Shown one piece after another: positions 23,887 to 36,040 of a DNA stretch of 64,000 nucleotides. The stretch is from positions 111,856 to 175,855 of the forward strand of contig BDDD01002233.1 in the NCBI GenBank assembly GCA_001972305.1, read 5' to 3'. The position numbers and the translations under genes were made by a program. Within the stretch, counting starts at the first letter, position 1. Every line of letters starts with the position of its first letter. Origin of the DNA: Cephalotus follicularis (lineage: Eukaryota; Streptophyta; Magnoliopsida; Oxalidales; Cephalotaceae). The notes below the pieces were generated by a model. The model was not told the DNA's origin and searched no databases. It worked only from the letters and a program-made list of their open reading frames with translations.

Positions 23887-25299
23887 ATGGATGTTCTATT
23901 TTTCATGTATGCTCTTCCTTTTATGTATCTCTTCTTCTTGATCTTGAAGAGAGTTTGTGACAAGAGAGACCAAGAATGTTACATTCTTGACTACGAATGT
24001 TACAAGCCAACTGATGATAGGCAACTTGACACAGAGTTCTCAGGGGAGATAATAAAAAGGAATAGGAACCTTGGTCTCTATGAGTTCCAGTTCCTGTTGA
24101 AAGCCATAGTGAGCTCCGGCATTGGAGAGCAAACTTATGCACCAAGAATCATTTTCGAAGCCAGAGAAGAAAACCCAACTCTTCAAGATGGGATCTTGGA
24201 GATGGAAGAGTTCTTTTTCGATAGCATTGAAAAATTGTTAGCCAGGTCAGGCATTTCTCCAAAAGAAATTGATGTCTTAGTTGTTAATGTATCAATGCTA
24301 GCTGTGGTTCCTTCTTTATGTGCTAGAATCATAAATCACTACAAAATGAGAGAGGATGTCAAGGTTTTTAACTTGACTGGCATGGGGTGTAGTGCCAGTG
24401 TCATATCTGTTGATATTGTACGCAGCATTTTCAAGTCATATAAAAACATGTATGCATTAGTTGTGACATCAGAGTCTTTGAGTCCAAATTGGTACTCAGG
24501 GAATGATAGATCAATGATTCTTGCTAATTGTTTGTTTCGTTCTGGTGGTTGTGCCATCCTCTTGACTAACAAAAGAGCTGCAAAGCATCGTGCCATGTTC
24601 AAGTTAAAGTGCCTAATAAGGACTCATCATGGTGCTAGAGATGAGTCATACCAATGTTGCCTACAAAAAGAAGATGACCAAGGAAGGCCTGGTTTTCACC
24701 TTGACAAGAGCCTCCCTAAGGCTGCTACTCGTGCCTTAGTGGATAACCTTAAGAAAGTAGCCCCCAAGATCTTGCCCACAAGGGAGTTACTTCGATTCTC
24801 GGTTGTGTTACTTGTTAAAAAATTTAGTCGTAACTCAAATAAAGGAGGGCCTAAAGCTATGATCAATTTTAAGACTGGGGTCGATCATTTTTGCCTCCAT
24901 ACTGGAGGTAAGGCAGTGATTGATGGCATCGGTGCTAATCTTGAACTTACTGAGTATGATCTAGAGCCAGCAAGAATGACACTTCATCGATTTGGCAACA
25001 CATCTGCTAGTAGTCTATGGTATGTCTTGGGTTACATGGAGGCCAAAAAGAGACTTAACAAGGGTGATAGAGTTTTCATGATAAGTTTCGGTGCTGGCTT
25101 TAAATGTAACAGCTGTTTATGGGAAGTTGTCAGAGATTTAGGTGATGGTAATGTTTGGGAGGATTGCATTAATAGCTACCCACCAAAGTCACTGGCTAAC
25201 CCATTTATGGAGAAGTATGGTTGGATCAACAATGAAGATCCTGAGACTTTTGTGCTTCCTCCTTTGACAGGTTTAAAAGCTCCAAGTTCTTATTTTTAA
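23887..25299 (+). CDS. 3-ketoacyl-CoA synthase, KCS12/KCS19-like
   Basis: Intronless gene for a 470-residue condensing enzyme of the FAE1 type. KCS enzymes sit in the ER membrane and join malonyl-CoA to an acyl-CoA, the committing step in making very-long-chain fatty acids for waxes, cutin and suberin. One hydrophobic segment (residues 2-21) would anchor the N-terminus; this short single-helix N-terminus is typical of the KCS12/KCS19 subgroup, whereas FAE1 and CUT1 have two helices. The FAE1/CUT1 domain spans about 30-300 and the thiolase-like C-terminal domain 325-415. Catalytic Cys168 lies in NLTGMGCSAS, with His247/248 (RTHHGA), His338 (LHTGGKA), His367 and Asn371 (LHRFGNTSAS). Full length, no breaks. 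The subgroup assignment is from remembered family sequences. Confidence 0.93.
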   Translation: MDVLFFMYALPFMYLFFLILKRVCDKRDQECYILDYECYKPTDDRQLDTEFSGEIIKRNRNLGLYEFQFLLKAIVSSGIGEQTYAPRIIFEAREENPTLQDGILEMEEFFFDSIEKLLARSGISPKEIDVLVVNVSMLAVVPSLCARIINHYKMREDVKVFNLTGMGCSASVISVDIVRSIFKSYKNMYALVVTSESLSPNWYSGNDRSMILANCLFRSGGCAILLTNKRAAKHRAMFKLKCLIRTHHGARDESYQCCLQKEDDQGRPGFHLDKSLPKAATRALVDNLKKVAPKILPTRELLRFSVVLLVKKFSRNSNKGGPKAMINFKTGVDHFCLHTGGKAVIDGIGANLELTEYDLEPARMTLHRFGNTSASSLWYVLGYMEAKKRLNKGDRVFMISFGAGFKCNSCLWEVVRDLGDGNVWEDCINSYPPKSLANPFMEKYGWINNEDPETFVLPPLTGLKAPSSYF

Positions 25300-25322
25300 A
25301 GAGGCATAATCTGTTGATACTT

Positions 25323-25456
25323 ATGAAAAACTTTTCAGTTTTACACCTCATTTCTCGTTATTGATTAATGAAAGAGAAACTCGCGGGAATCATTTTTAAT
25401 ATGAGACCATCCTTAATCAATAATAAGAAATAAAGTACAAAACGAAAAGTTTTATG
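25323..25456. repeat. Hairpin repeat behind the KCS stop codon
   Basis: 25323-25370 and 25408-25456 are imperfect inverted repeats of about 48 bp (roughly 78% pairing, including TTATTGATTAA/TTAATCAATAA and ACTTTTC/GAAAAGT) around a loop of about 37 bp. It begins 23 bp after the stop, so it would lie in the 3' untranslated region. It could be a small MITE or a transcribed hairpin. No target duplication is evident. Confidence 0.6.
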
Positions 25457-26555
25457 TTACGTCTCAATAGATTATAGATTCTTACTCAATTTTTAACTTT
25501 TCCAAAGAAAAAAAAGGGAAAAGGAAAGTTGCATTATTACTGTAATTGATTATTGTTTTTACAGATGTTTCTATTTACTTCTTTTTGTTAAATCCCTCTG
25601 TGGATTTCATGACCCAATAAGTTTGGTATCCTATTGATGGAGGGCTTTTATTTAATTTTATGATTAAATTTTATTACCCTTGCAATTTTCTTCTTCTTTT
25701 GAACTACTGATAGATATTGGATTTGCAATTTTATTATCCTTGATAATGTTCATTGTGGTATAGCATTTGGTTTTTATTGATCCTACCTGATATATTTAAG
25801 AGCATGAATTAAGCAGTTGACATCCCATTTACCAAATCAGGGAACGCCAACACCATTGATAGATTTCGTTTTGTGTTTGTTTGATAGCTTTGGAACTGTT
25901 CCTAAGTCAATGGTCCTAGTCCCTAGCTAGTATTTCCTTTTTCCATTTATTTTTTATAACATAAGTGAGCTCACAATAAATAAATAAACATTATCCTAAA
26001 AATTGTTGTGGCAAAGGGCCATATATATATATATGGAAAGCAACTCTATGCGTTAGGACTTAATTCACTCTACTCTTGTAATATTATCCATCATGACAAG
26101 GGTAGACTCTAATAGTAAAATTTAGGATCTTTAAACCGTCTTTTTTTTTAATTTTTTCGCGATTCTATGTGATTATTACAATATTAAAAACTTGTTTTTA
26201 GATATACAGAGAGTCACACGTCACAGAATAACATAATCACAAAATGATTGACATAAGTTACGAAAAGAAAAAACATTATCCTTTATATCAAGTCTTAAGA
26301 TGTTATAACAAATATTTCCAATCACTTTCATCATAAGTTCTTAAACATATCGATATGTTAAGGCCCGAATTATTATGTTTTCATAAAAAAAATGTATATT
26401 AATTAAGGGAATCGTCTCATAACAAATTTTAAGTTCTACGAGAATAAGTATTTATATGAAATTATATCTTATATTTTTTAGATAATAAAGGCTTTTTCTA
26501 TTGTAAATAATTAAATACTCTACATATTTACAAGAATAAAAAATCGTACCAATAA
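25457..26555. other. Intergenic, nothing recognised
   Basis: AT-rich sequence downstream of the KCS gene. No reading frame, RNA gene or repeat structure that I can support. The final TAA (26553-26555) is the target duplication of the following element. Confidence 0.5.
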
Positions 26556-27433
26556 AGCTGCGTTGCTTTTTGTAGAAAGCAGTATTTTAAGCGTTTGGCT
26601 AAATAATTAAAAACACAGTTATGATGAACGTCATTCTAGTAGCTTAAGAATGAGAACGCGCTATTTTTGCTGCGTTCTGCGTTTCCACAGATTTTGTAAG
26701 TTTTTGATACATATAAATATTAGGTGTAATGTCCTTTCAATTGTTTGATTGGGTTAATTTAATTCATGTATTCGCTTGTATACGCATAATACATACTAAC
26801 TGTAGTACACAGATGATATATACATAACATCAAATTTTAATAGTGTTTATTCATCACATCTCATAGATTATTTTTGCACATTTCAATTTATAATACAAAA
26901 ATAAATTTTTATTTATGTACAACTTGATATCATGAGTGTTCTAAACAAATAAAATAAATTACTGTTAATAGACAAAGAAAAAGAAAACCCGATAAAATTC
27001 GTTAGTTTTTTTATATCTTACCTATTTTTAAGTAAATTGAGAATTGTAATATGTTTTTTAATATAAAAATTAATTATTTTATTTTTGACCATTTATTAAT
27101 ATAATTAGTACAATTAAGTTCATGTTAATTTATATTTGTTAATATCATTACAATTCCTAAGTATTTTTATTTAAGTATAACAAACAAAATATTCCATTAT
27201 ATAAATATGAAAAAAAATTAATAACTAAATAATCAAATTATAAATATTATCATTATTATGTCTATTTTAATAAATTTATACATTTACAACAATATCATAA
27301 AAAGAATACATTTTTTTTTGTCAGAAATCACTTTCTCGTACAGTATTACCAAACAGTTTCAACCACAACACAACTTTCTCCTGCAACACTTTTTCTCACA
27401 GCGTTTTCTCCCACAACATTACCAAACAGAGTT
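26556..27433 (+). mobile_element. Short deletion derivative of the PIF/Harbinger family
   Basis: It begins AGCTGCGTTGC and ends ACCAAACAGAGTT, flanked by TAA on both sides (26553-26555, 27434-27436). The first 150 bp resemble 17105-17215 (for example AAGCGTTTGG and the AATGAGAACGCG block) and the last 450 bp resemble 20640-21101, including the MSILxNLYIY-like AT-rich frame and the subterminal tandem. No transposase is left. At 878 bp it is a non-autonomous member that the 4-kb element's transposase could once have moved. Confidence 0.85.
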
Positions 27434-27436
27434 TAA

Positions 27437-28744
27437 GCCGAAGAGTTCCAGCTCAAAAATTGTTTAGGATAGCTGCATAAAATAATAAACAATTGGTCTA
27501 TTACAGTGGTCCATGACTCCATGAATCACCATTTACCAATAAATTAAATACCATTAAATAGTCCAATAGGTACATTTGCAAATAGAGTAAAATAAATTTA
27601 TGAACACAAAGGTTTCTGGGCTCATTGACTTGCAATAGATGGTCCTGATGCAACCAAACCAAGTCCACTAGATAGGAAAAGAGCTAGCTAACACCTTAAC
27701 GCGCATTGCATACATTGATTTTGGGACACTGACACCGACCCCATTTAAACAAGAAAGACAGGGAATTTATATATATGGCTCTATGTATTGGCCCGTTCAC
27801 AAATGATGGATGGTCCCGTGTCAATACAAGAATTCATCCGCTCATTCTCATCTTCAGGGAGGGGACATGTCAGGGAAAGTTTATTGGTGATCTTATTACA
27901 TTCAGGCATAGTACTGTAATTTATACGGATGGTGTCCATGGTGTCGGTTCCTCTCTCGTTGATTCAAGTCAAGTGTATCTTTTGTGTATTAATTCATTTT
28001 TTGTGCACGGATTTCATTCCAAGATATTAAAAAACAATGTATTGGGCTTGTTCAATAGGGTAAAGGTTATAGAGGATCCCAATTATCATACATTACAATT
28101 GAACATATATTGATAACATATTTAGAAGAATTAATCTCAAAAGTTAATACAAAATATTAAAAAACTCGAAGTTTTATATATCTAAAGAGAAAATAACTAT
28201 ATACGGAAAGGGTTATCTAAATACAGTGAAATTGTTCAGAGTGACAACACTCTTTCTGTTAAGAATGGATATACAAAAACGTTGTTTTATAAAAATAAAA
28301 AAAAATATCATTAATCCCATATAAAAAAAAAGTAACTAAATTTGGGTATATTCGTGTGTGATGATTGCATTCCCATCAAATGGTTGTGGAACTTACCATT
28401 CAAATATCAATTTAAACATGCCTCTAATTTAGCAATTGTAACCATATGAAATATCAGTTTTCCTTTAAATCAAAGTTATAATAGGATCCCATGCATCATA
28501 TCTCATTAAGGCAAAAAGTATGATAAACATTTTCTATTCGGGAGGATGAAAGTGACATAATTAAGCATTTGCAATTGATCTTTTAACGGAATATATATTA
28601 TAAAGACACGAGCATGGAACGAAGATATACGGAAAGCACTTCTCTTCATTTGAGCACTGTAATTACAAGAAAACAGATTTTACACGCAATACTCCTTGAT
28701 TGTGTAGTTAAAAAAAAACCTGACAATGGTCATCAACTAGTGTC
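27437..28744. other. Intergenic, no gene recognised
   Basis: One open frame of 112 codons (27775-28113, plus strand) begins MALCIGPFTNDG but has no recognisable domain, no introns and no supporting context, so I do not call it a gene. The rest is AT-rich. ACA at 28745-28747 is the target duplication of the next element. Confidence 0.5.
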
Positions 28745-29297
28745 ACACACTACTAGAAAAAGAACATTTCTCGATCGCCATTTTAGCCGACCGCTTTAGT
28801 GGTTAGCAAATGTCCTCAAGTGAAATAGTGTTGCTTTCCCATCTGCAACCGCAGTATTATGGAATTACCGACCGCCTAAGCAGTCGGCAATTCCAAATTT
28901 ACTAATATTATTATTTATTTCATTTTAGCAACAACAAATTTTGTTATACCGACCGCTATGGCGGTCGGTATTTGTCATTGTTTCGAATTTATGCAGACTA
29001 CTTTTATGGTTCCTTTTACACAGTTCCTTTTTTTTTTACATCTTCATCGCTCTCTCTCTTTCATCTTCATCGCTCTCTGTCTTCAAATCTCTCTGTCGTC
29101 AACTCCAAATCGATCGCTCCAAGCTCGAAACTCCAAATCGATCGCTCCAAGCTCGAAGCTCCAAATCGACCAACTGTTTATGTCCGGTTCCTCTCGATCG
29201 CTCCAAGTTGCAAATCAACAAACGGTTGCTTCCAGATCTGATTTCAGGTACCGTTTTCACGCAGATGAATATTCTATGATGATTTGTTGTTGGGTTT

Positions 29298-32200
29298 TGT
29301 AACGCCCCAAACCCCAAGGGTTAACCCCCAAGGTTTCACGCGCTACTAACAGTATCATTCATTATCCAATATTCAACGAAAAATTAAAAACTTTTAACAA
29401 TATAATAATGCATGCAAAATAAATTCAATTAAATATCATTTACGTGGATAAACCCAATGTTATACAATATTGTTCATAAAAAGCTCTGCCACATGTCGGC
29501 AGGTCAAGAAATACAATATTCAAAAATATAAATAGGTCGGTCGTCGATTTGCTGTGGAGGAGACTCACCCGGGGCTTCAATCCTCGGCTAACTGCGAAGC
29601 TCCACCTGTACCTGACCCATTACATTAAAATGCAATGGGTTAGCGACCACTGGTCGTGTAGGAACTACCACCATGCATTTATGAATGCAAATGCAGCAAG
29701 CATATGCAATGCAAATGAGATGCAATATTGACGGCACAGTATAACACTTCATCATTTGCTACTAGCATTCAATAACAGTACAATCCATTTCGTATCATTC
29801 CTTAACAGTCATTCACAATCATTAACCGTCAGAGTAAATCCTTCATCGGCATCCCCTACTGAAGGAGGAGCAATAACGCACTCCAGACGTTAAGGCAGAG
29901 GAGCAGGGACATGAATAATCATTACATTTTAGGCAGACCGGTTCCTCGGGTTCCTCGGCTTTAGAAAGAGCAACGTACGCGCTCTAGACGTTAAAGGCAG
30001 AGGAGAGGAACACAAACATTATACAGTGTCAGTAACAGTCATTTAGTATACTATGCAATAATAATGACATTAACAGTAACAGTCAGTGTGGCTCATCTCG
30101 CTCGGTGATCCGTCGGCTCATCTCAGTTGGTGATCCGTCGGCTCATCTCGGTCGGTGATCCATTGGGCTATCTTGGTGATCCACCAGGCTCATCTCAAAG
30201 ATAGCCTTACCGGCTCATCTCGGTCGGTGATCCCGTAGGCTCATCTCGGTTGGTGATCCGATATAATACAGTATATTAACATTTCCTTGTGAGGTCTACC
30301 TTTATCATTTTATTACACTACATTGAAATTCATTATAACTTTGCACTTATTATCCCTTTTATAATCTCCTTTTTCATCACCCATTTTACTGTCCTTATCA
30401 TCATTCTCACTGCTCTTATCATTAAAATAATCCCCATTCATACTACCACGTTGCCTAACATGCACAAGCCCAAGCGCAGGAAGGGACACTGTTCGGGCGC
30501 CATCATTTCATGTACTGGACACGCACTGGTCAAGCTCGGGCACGCAGAGGAACACTAGGCGCATGGTAGCTTGGGATAATCATGCTCTGGCACCATGGCA
30601 TGCATGGAATGCATGCACTGAACTCTATTCGGCGCCATGGCATGCAGAGAAGGAGGAGCCCAACATTGCCAGAAGGGAAGCTCGGCATGGGTGAAGAGCT
30701 CTGTTGATTGATGTCGCATGCAGAGGACGCATGCGTGACAGAGGAGAGCTCACAGGCATTGTTTGGCCATGGTTGAGCATCTTGCATGCCCAAGGAGTAC
30801 GCAGAGGAGAGCGCGGCTCATACACTACATGCTCGGGCGCATGCAGAAGAGAGGTTGGTGCGTACCGGGGGAAAGCTTGTATGCAGAGGAGAGTACTTGG
30901 TATTGCATGGCGCACATGGCAGAGGAGAGCTCGACTCCTGGGCGCATGCTTGGTATGCTTGGCAGAGAACGACACATGCATGGCAGAGGACGACGCATGC
31001 ATGCTCGGATCTTGGCGCATGCTTGGTACGCTTGGCAGATGGCTCCTCAGCGCATGTCTCTACAGCACTTGGATCCTCAGCACATGGATCCTCGGCTGCA
31101 GGGTAGGGGTGCCTCCCCGGGCATTGCGGTGGAGAAAACAATGGCAGAGAACGATGGCGTCCTCAGCGCATGGTGTCCCCGGCGCCTGGCCACCTCGGGC
31201 ATGGTTCCTCTAGCGTTTTGGCACCTCGGCAGTGGAGTCTTGACACCGTGCCACCTCGGGCCTGTCAATGCATGCAGTGGTGCAAGACATCTTGGACGCA
31301 TGGCATGCAGGGTAGAGCCCAGTGCACATCAGGGAAGGGCTCTCATGGTAGAGGAGCGCCCACCTGCGTGCATGTATGGCACATGGCAGAGGACAATGGT
31401 ATCCCCCGCACTTAGTGTCCTCGGGCATTCAACACTAGTGCGTATGTCTCTTTAGCACATGGCCACCTCTGGCACATTCATGGAGAAGAGCCTGGTGCCA
31501 TACATTGCATGCTCGGCAGCACTGGCGCTCACAGAGGGCATGCTTGGGCGCACTAAGGCATGCTTGGGTGCACTAAGTTTGCACTGTGGAGAGGACGACG
31601 CACTTGACGTCGCATACTCAGAGTAAATGCGGAACAGTGATCGGCGTCTTACAAGTATGCTCCTCGGACACATGCCCGAGGAGAGCTGGGTACCATGGAA
31701 GTACGCTATTTGTTCCTCGGATGCATGCTAAGATGAGCTTGAGTGAGGCGTACTCGGCTCGCATAGGAGGCGTGCGCAAGATGCATGTGTGCTGGGGAGC
31801 TCCACACTTAACTTAGCCTTATTAGTCGAGGAACAATTATAACTTGTCAATACAGTATCCTTTTACTAATCTAATCCTTATCAATTACAGAGGTCCCCCT
31901 AAATACACTTCCTAACCTTACCGTTTCTCATTCATCTAGTACATTCAATCTAACAAATGACATAACCCGTGTATAACATTTACAATAGAACACAGCACTG
32001 AGTAGGTAGTAGAACCTACCTGGATTAGACGAGGTTGCAGCACATTATCCTTTGCTCAGCTGCTACTTCTTCAATAGCTCCTTCCTCCACTAATTCTTCT
32101 TCCTTGCTTATTCCCTGATGGCTTCTCTTGTTTCTTCACTCCCAAATCGTCAACACCCGTCTCCTTCACTCCATTCTCCTTTTTATAGGCAACCAGGGAA

Positions 32201-32604
32201 GACTCTAGAATTTGCCACACAATTCTATCAATTTCTTTACAATTTCGGGCTTGGAGACTTGAAGGTAGTCAGCCCAATATCTCCAATTTCCTTTATACCA
32301 TATTTGGCCCAATAACAACAATTCCACTTCCTTTTCTCTTAATTGGCCCAACACATTTTTAGCCCACACCATTTAATCATTTCTAGGCCTAAATGCTCAA
32401 TATAACTTTCTCTTCTTAATAATTAGCCCAAAAATATTATTTATCCATTTAGGGTCCAAAAGGCCATTTTCTTTATTAATCCAATTTCCTCAATGTCACG
32501 TAAAAAACCCGATTTTTCATTCTTTTATCCTTTAGACAATGCGGCCCAACATTCGGTCCAGTCCAACAACCATTCTTTTATATTATAAAATTCCGGGTAT
32601 TACA
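29298..32604 (+). mobile_element. 3.3 kb solo LTR with perfect GGTTT duplication
   Basis: It starts TGTAACGCCCC and ends CCGGGTATTACA; GGTTT flanks it at 29293-29297 and 32605-32609. No internal retrotransposon domain is present, so it is one long LTR left by recombination, probably Ty3/gypsy judged by the termini. It contains a 24-bp tandem with unit near GGCTCATCTCGGTCGGTGAT (30085-30265) and a GC-rich region (30580-31810) built of recurring GGCATGCAGAGGAGAGC-like modules. Long overlapping open frames in that region on both strands come from this composition. The exact duplication suggests a fairly young insertion. Confidence 0.9.
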
Positions 32605-32843
32605 GGTTTTTTGCTATGTTGTTTTTTGTTGTATTTCTTTGTTGGTCCTACAGGTTGCAACCCTGACCATGTTTACCCTAATTACTATGTACTCAACAAT
32701 CATCCCTATATCTTTGTATGTTTCAATTGAGGTACTTATCATTGCCTATTACTACCATAATCCCTTCTATTATCCCGATCCATAAGTGCACATATAAATG
32801 TCGAATAATTTGTGTCCGCGTCATTTTCTTATTGCTACTTCAG

Positions 32844-34782
32844 ATGATCAAGTTTATTAAGTCCACTCAATTTATCAACAAGGACTTACATATGTACCAC
32901 GCTGAAGCCAACACCCCTGCCTTGGCTAGGACTTCCAATCTGAATGAGGAACTTGGGTAGGTGAATTTATGCCTTATTAACTTCCTAAATGGAGGTGTAA
33001 CAAGTGTTACTTATTATTAGCACAAGTGATGTCATATCAGTATAGGAATTATATCCATTGATTTGAATGTTTCTGTTGGAGTCTCTGTTATTTTTATATA
33101 TTGGGCTTTGTCCACGTATGAGTAATTTCATATGAATTGCTGCCTTGGTCAGGTGGAATACATTTTCTCTGATAAAACTGGAACTTTAACAAGAAATCTA
33201 ATGGAGTTCTTTAAGTGTTCTATTGGAGGGGAAGTCTATGGAACTGGTATTACTGAAATTGAGAGGGGGCTTGCAGAGCGGGATGGTAAAAAAATCCAAG
33301 AGGTATAAAAGTGTATCTATCTTGCTTTTTAGTTTAGGATGTGTCATTTACATCTGCATATTGCAGTGACTAGATATTTAATGCCTCCAAATCTTTTGCA
33401 GGCTCCAAAATCAGCCAATGCAGTACATGACAAGGGTTTTAATTTTGATGATGTGAAGCTTATGCGAGGATCTTGGCGGAATGAACCTAATCCTGACACT
33501 TGCAAGGTAGCTTTTTTTTTTTTTGTGTGGAAATTGGAGGAGATATTATTTCTTGTAGTGAATATGGAAATATTATTCATTAGTAATTTTTGCTTTGACA
33601 TTTTAGATTGGGACTTCTTAGGCTTATGAAACCGATAGGATTCTTTCCTTGATAGTGAGGCATCTTATTTTTCTCTGCGGAAATGAGATGCAGTATTAAT
33701 TTTAGTGTAATGAATATGGAGTTAGTATTCTTTAGTAACTTCCTTTTGCATTTTAGTATGATGGATGTGGTTTATCTAATTTGTGGTTTCTGATGTGCAC
33801 ATTTATAATTTCAAAGGATTGACTAGTTCATTCTTTTGTTCGATGGGTATCAAAAGCCTGGTCATTTCATCAAGTTCAGTAATTAAGTTTTTGCTTGTCT
33901 ATTTATGTGGTAATCCTTTACTATTGATTTTACTTAATTGCACGCGCCGGTGACCCTCCGGCGAGAAATTTCGGACATGTTTTCGGACTCCGTTCTCTGC
34001 GGTGATGTGATCCGTTCCAGTTTCGCTGCGGGATTCTGACTCGGTGCTCCGTTTCATCAACTTTCGGTAAATTCCGAACTCTGTTCCGTTAGTTCTGTTT
34101 TTCGCTGTTTTCTGCATTTCTGTATCTGTTCTGTTGCATATGAACTTGAATTACTTATCTGACTCGAATTTGATAACTTGGACAACCACTTGGACTAGCT
34201 TTAATGATTTTGGACTAGCTTTAATGTTTTCAAACGGATGTTTAAAAAAGAGGTTTAAAAGATGTTTTTAATAATCTGATTTCTGTTTCTGTCGATCGGA
34301 TAGGTCGATATGGTTTTCTGACATCTGCACGTATTTCATTGCATTAACGTATTGCACGCCATTGTGCATGTTTGAGTCTGATAGTCTGTTGTCTGTCTGA
34401 GTTCTAATTGTCTGTTATCTGTCTGTTGGTAGAGGATCCTACCGTTGAGGTCGGCCATGGAGGCGACCAGTCGAGGGACTCGCTCGTCTGTACTGTGAGT
34501 GGAACGTCTTTCTTTAACCCTTTTATCTTAAGTACTTTTAACGTTTTGAATGTATTTTCTGAATCTATGTTCTGCTGAACCTACGAGGTGAGTCTCTGAT
34601 GGGAGACTTGGCCTCGTAGCGGGCACGACAGATTCCAACGGGGCTGGGTCCGGGCGTCACAATATGTCATACAGTACTCCCCAAAGGTGATGAATCCCCA
34701 GAAAAAGTCACTTACCAAGCTGCATCCCCTGATGAGGCTGCTTTGGTTACTGCTGTAAAGAACTTTGGATTCTTCTTCTACA
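32844..34782 (+). pseudogene. Captured P4-type ATPase (flippase, ALA3-like) exons
   Basis: Four exon-shaped pieces with native splice borders: 32844-32960 ([17 protein letters not shown]), 33153-33302 ([19 protein letters not shown]), 33402-33506 ([19 protein letters not shown]) and 34662-34782 ([19 protein letters not shown]). These are consecutive parts of a plant aminophospholipid flippase, closest in memory to ALA3, including the phosphorylated Asp in DKTGT (codon 33171). Transmembrane segments and the C-terminal two-thirds are missing, and the CAG closing the first piece has become TAG. Introns are kept, so this is DNA-level capture, not a retrocopy. It lies inside the CACTA ends and cannot encode a pump. 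Confidence 0.88.
33926..34661 (+). mobile_element. LTR fragment inside the captured ATPase gene
   Basis: It ends GGGTCCGGGCGTCACA at 34661, and the last 90 bp match the end of the solo LTR at 7268-8676 with several differences. Its left boundary is uncertain. It sits directly against the fourth ATPase exon piece, interrupting the coding block. No coding parts are present; broken. Confidence 0.6.
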
Positions 34783-34784
34783 TG

Positions 34785-34985
34785 TTTTCATTCTTGATTT
34801 TATTGAACAATTTCCTGTCAAATAGATTTCATAGGGGTGAGAAAACTCAGTCTTGACACCATCGGCGTATGATCCTTTGCCTTCAATTGTCTCAGTAGAC
34901 AGAACAATTGCTGAGGAATAAGCCATGTCATTGATTTTTTTGGAGTTGAGGTTGGAGCTTCTGTTAAACTTCATAGTGAACTTGA
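34785..34985 (-). other. Unidentified coding-like fragment, opposite strand
   Basis: A minus-strand frame reads MKFNRSSNLNSKKINDMAYS and later [19 protein letters not shown]. Composition looks like protein-coding DNA, but I do not recognise the family. It lies directly behind the last ATPase exon piece and within the CACTA ends, so it may be a second captured gene fragment. It could equally be chance. Confidence 0.35.
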
Positions 34986-35349
34986 TTTATCAAATTGTGA
35001 TCCATAAACTTGACACTGAAGTGTTTGGGAATTTAAGTGTTTATGATATGTCATGTTGTTTCTGGTTTTTTTAGTACTGTTTTTTTTTTGGTATGTTCGC
35101 TACATAATTCTTTCGCTTGCTGTTGACTTAGTGACATTAAATGGCTGAATGAAAAATGATCCTAGTTTCATTATATTTGATATACGGTTAACAAATTTTT
35201 GCTATATCATTCAATTGAACTTGCCTTGATATATTTTAAGTACCAATTTTTTTTCGGACCGTTTTTGTGCTTTTAGCTACCGATTAAGCGGTTGCAAGGC
35301 CTAAATTAGTCATGTTCTTTTATTTTTTACACTAATTTAGCAACGGTTT

Positions 35350-36040
35350 TTATAGTGGTAATGTAATTCAATTACCAAAATTTTTTTTATTTTCCGACCG
35401 CTTTTATTATTTTAGCGACCGCTTAAACGGTTGCTTGAAAGAAAATTATCCACGAGTTTTCTAATTATTTACTAATTTAGTAACAGTTTTTTTTTTGCTT
35501 TACGGGTAATTTAATTTTTAAAATTTTTTTCTCTCTCGACCGCCACAACAATTCCCGACCGCTATAGCGGTCGGCAAACAACTCATAAAACTAATCAAAT
35601 TTCCCCGACCGCTTTTCAAAATGCCAGACCGCCATTAGCAGTCGGGAAACCTTTATAAAATAAATTTAATTTCAAAAAATTCTTTTATTTCCCGACCGCT
35701 TTTCAAACATTACCGACCGCCGGAGAGGTCGGGAAACCCTTATAAAATTAATTTTATTTCAAAAATTAATTTTATTTCCAGACCGCTTACAACATTCCCT
35801 GACCGCCGGAGCGGTCGGGAAACCCTTCTAAAATTAATTTTCTGACACCGATCAACAGCAACCGCTTCCCTTCCTGACCGTTTTAACGGTCAGTAAATGA
35901 TAAAAGCAGTCGAGCTATAATCGGCGACCCAATTATAAGCGACGGTCATTGCGGTCGGCGCGGCGGTCCGAGAATCCTTTAGCCGACCGCTTTTAAGGTT
36001 TTTCCGACCGCTTTGGCGGTCGGGAAATGTTCTTTTTCTA
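35350..36040. repeat. CACTA subterminal repeat array
   Basis: More than a dozen CCGACCGC / GCGGTCGG motifs in alternating orientation, spaced about 20-45 bp, with AAATTAATTTTATTTC spacers repeated between several of them. The left end has fewer copies (28775-28970). Such arrays bind the transposase in En/Spm elements; here that is inferred from position. Confidence 0.8.

Noticed and set aside
27775-28113. 112-codon open frame
   Set aside because: No domain, no splice context, no homologue recognised; reported only as part of an intergenic stretch.
28941-29302. Three overlapping frames of 89-114 codons
   Set aside because: They arise from a tandem repeat of CTCCAAATCGATCGCTCCAA-type units in the subterminal part of the CACTA element.
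30625-31455. Several overlapping frames of 100-230 codons on both strands
   Set aside because: They lie in the GC-rich modular part of a solo LTR; frames stay open because of composition, and the translations are repetitive and match nothing.
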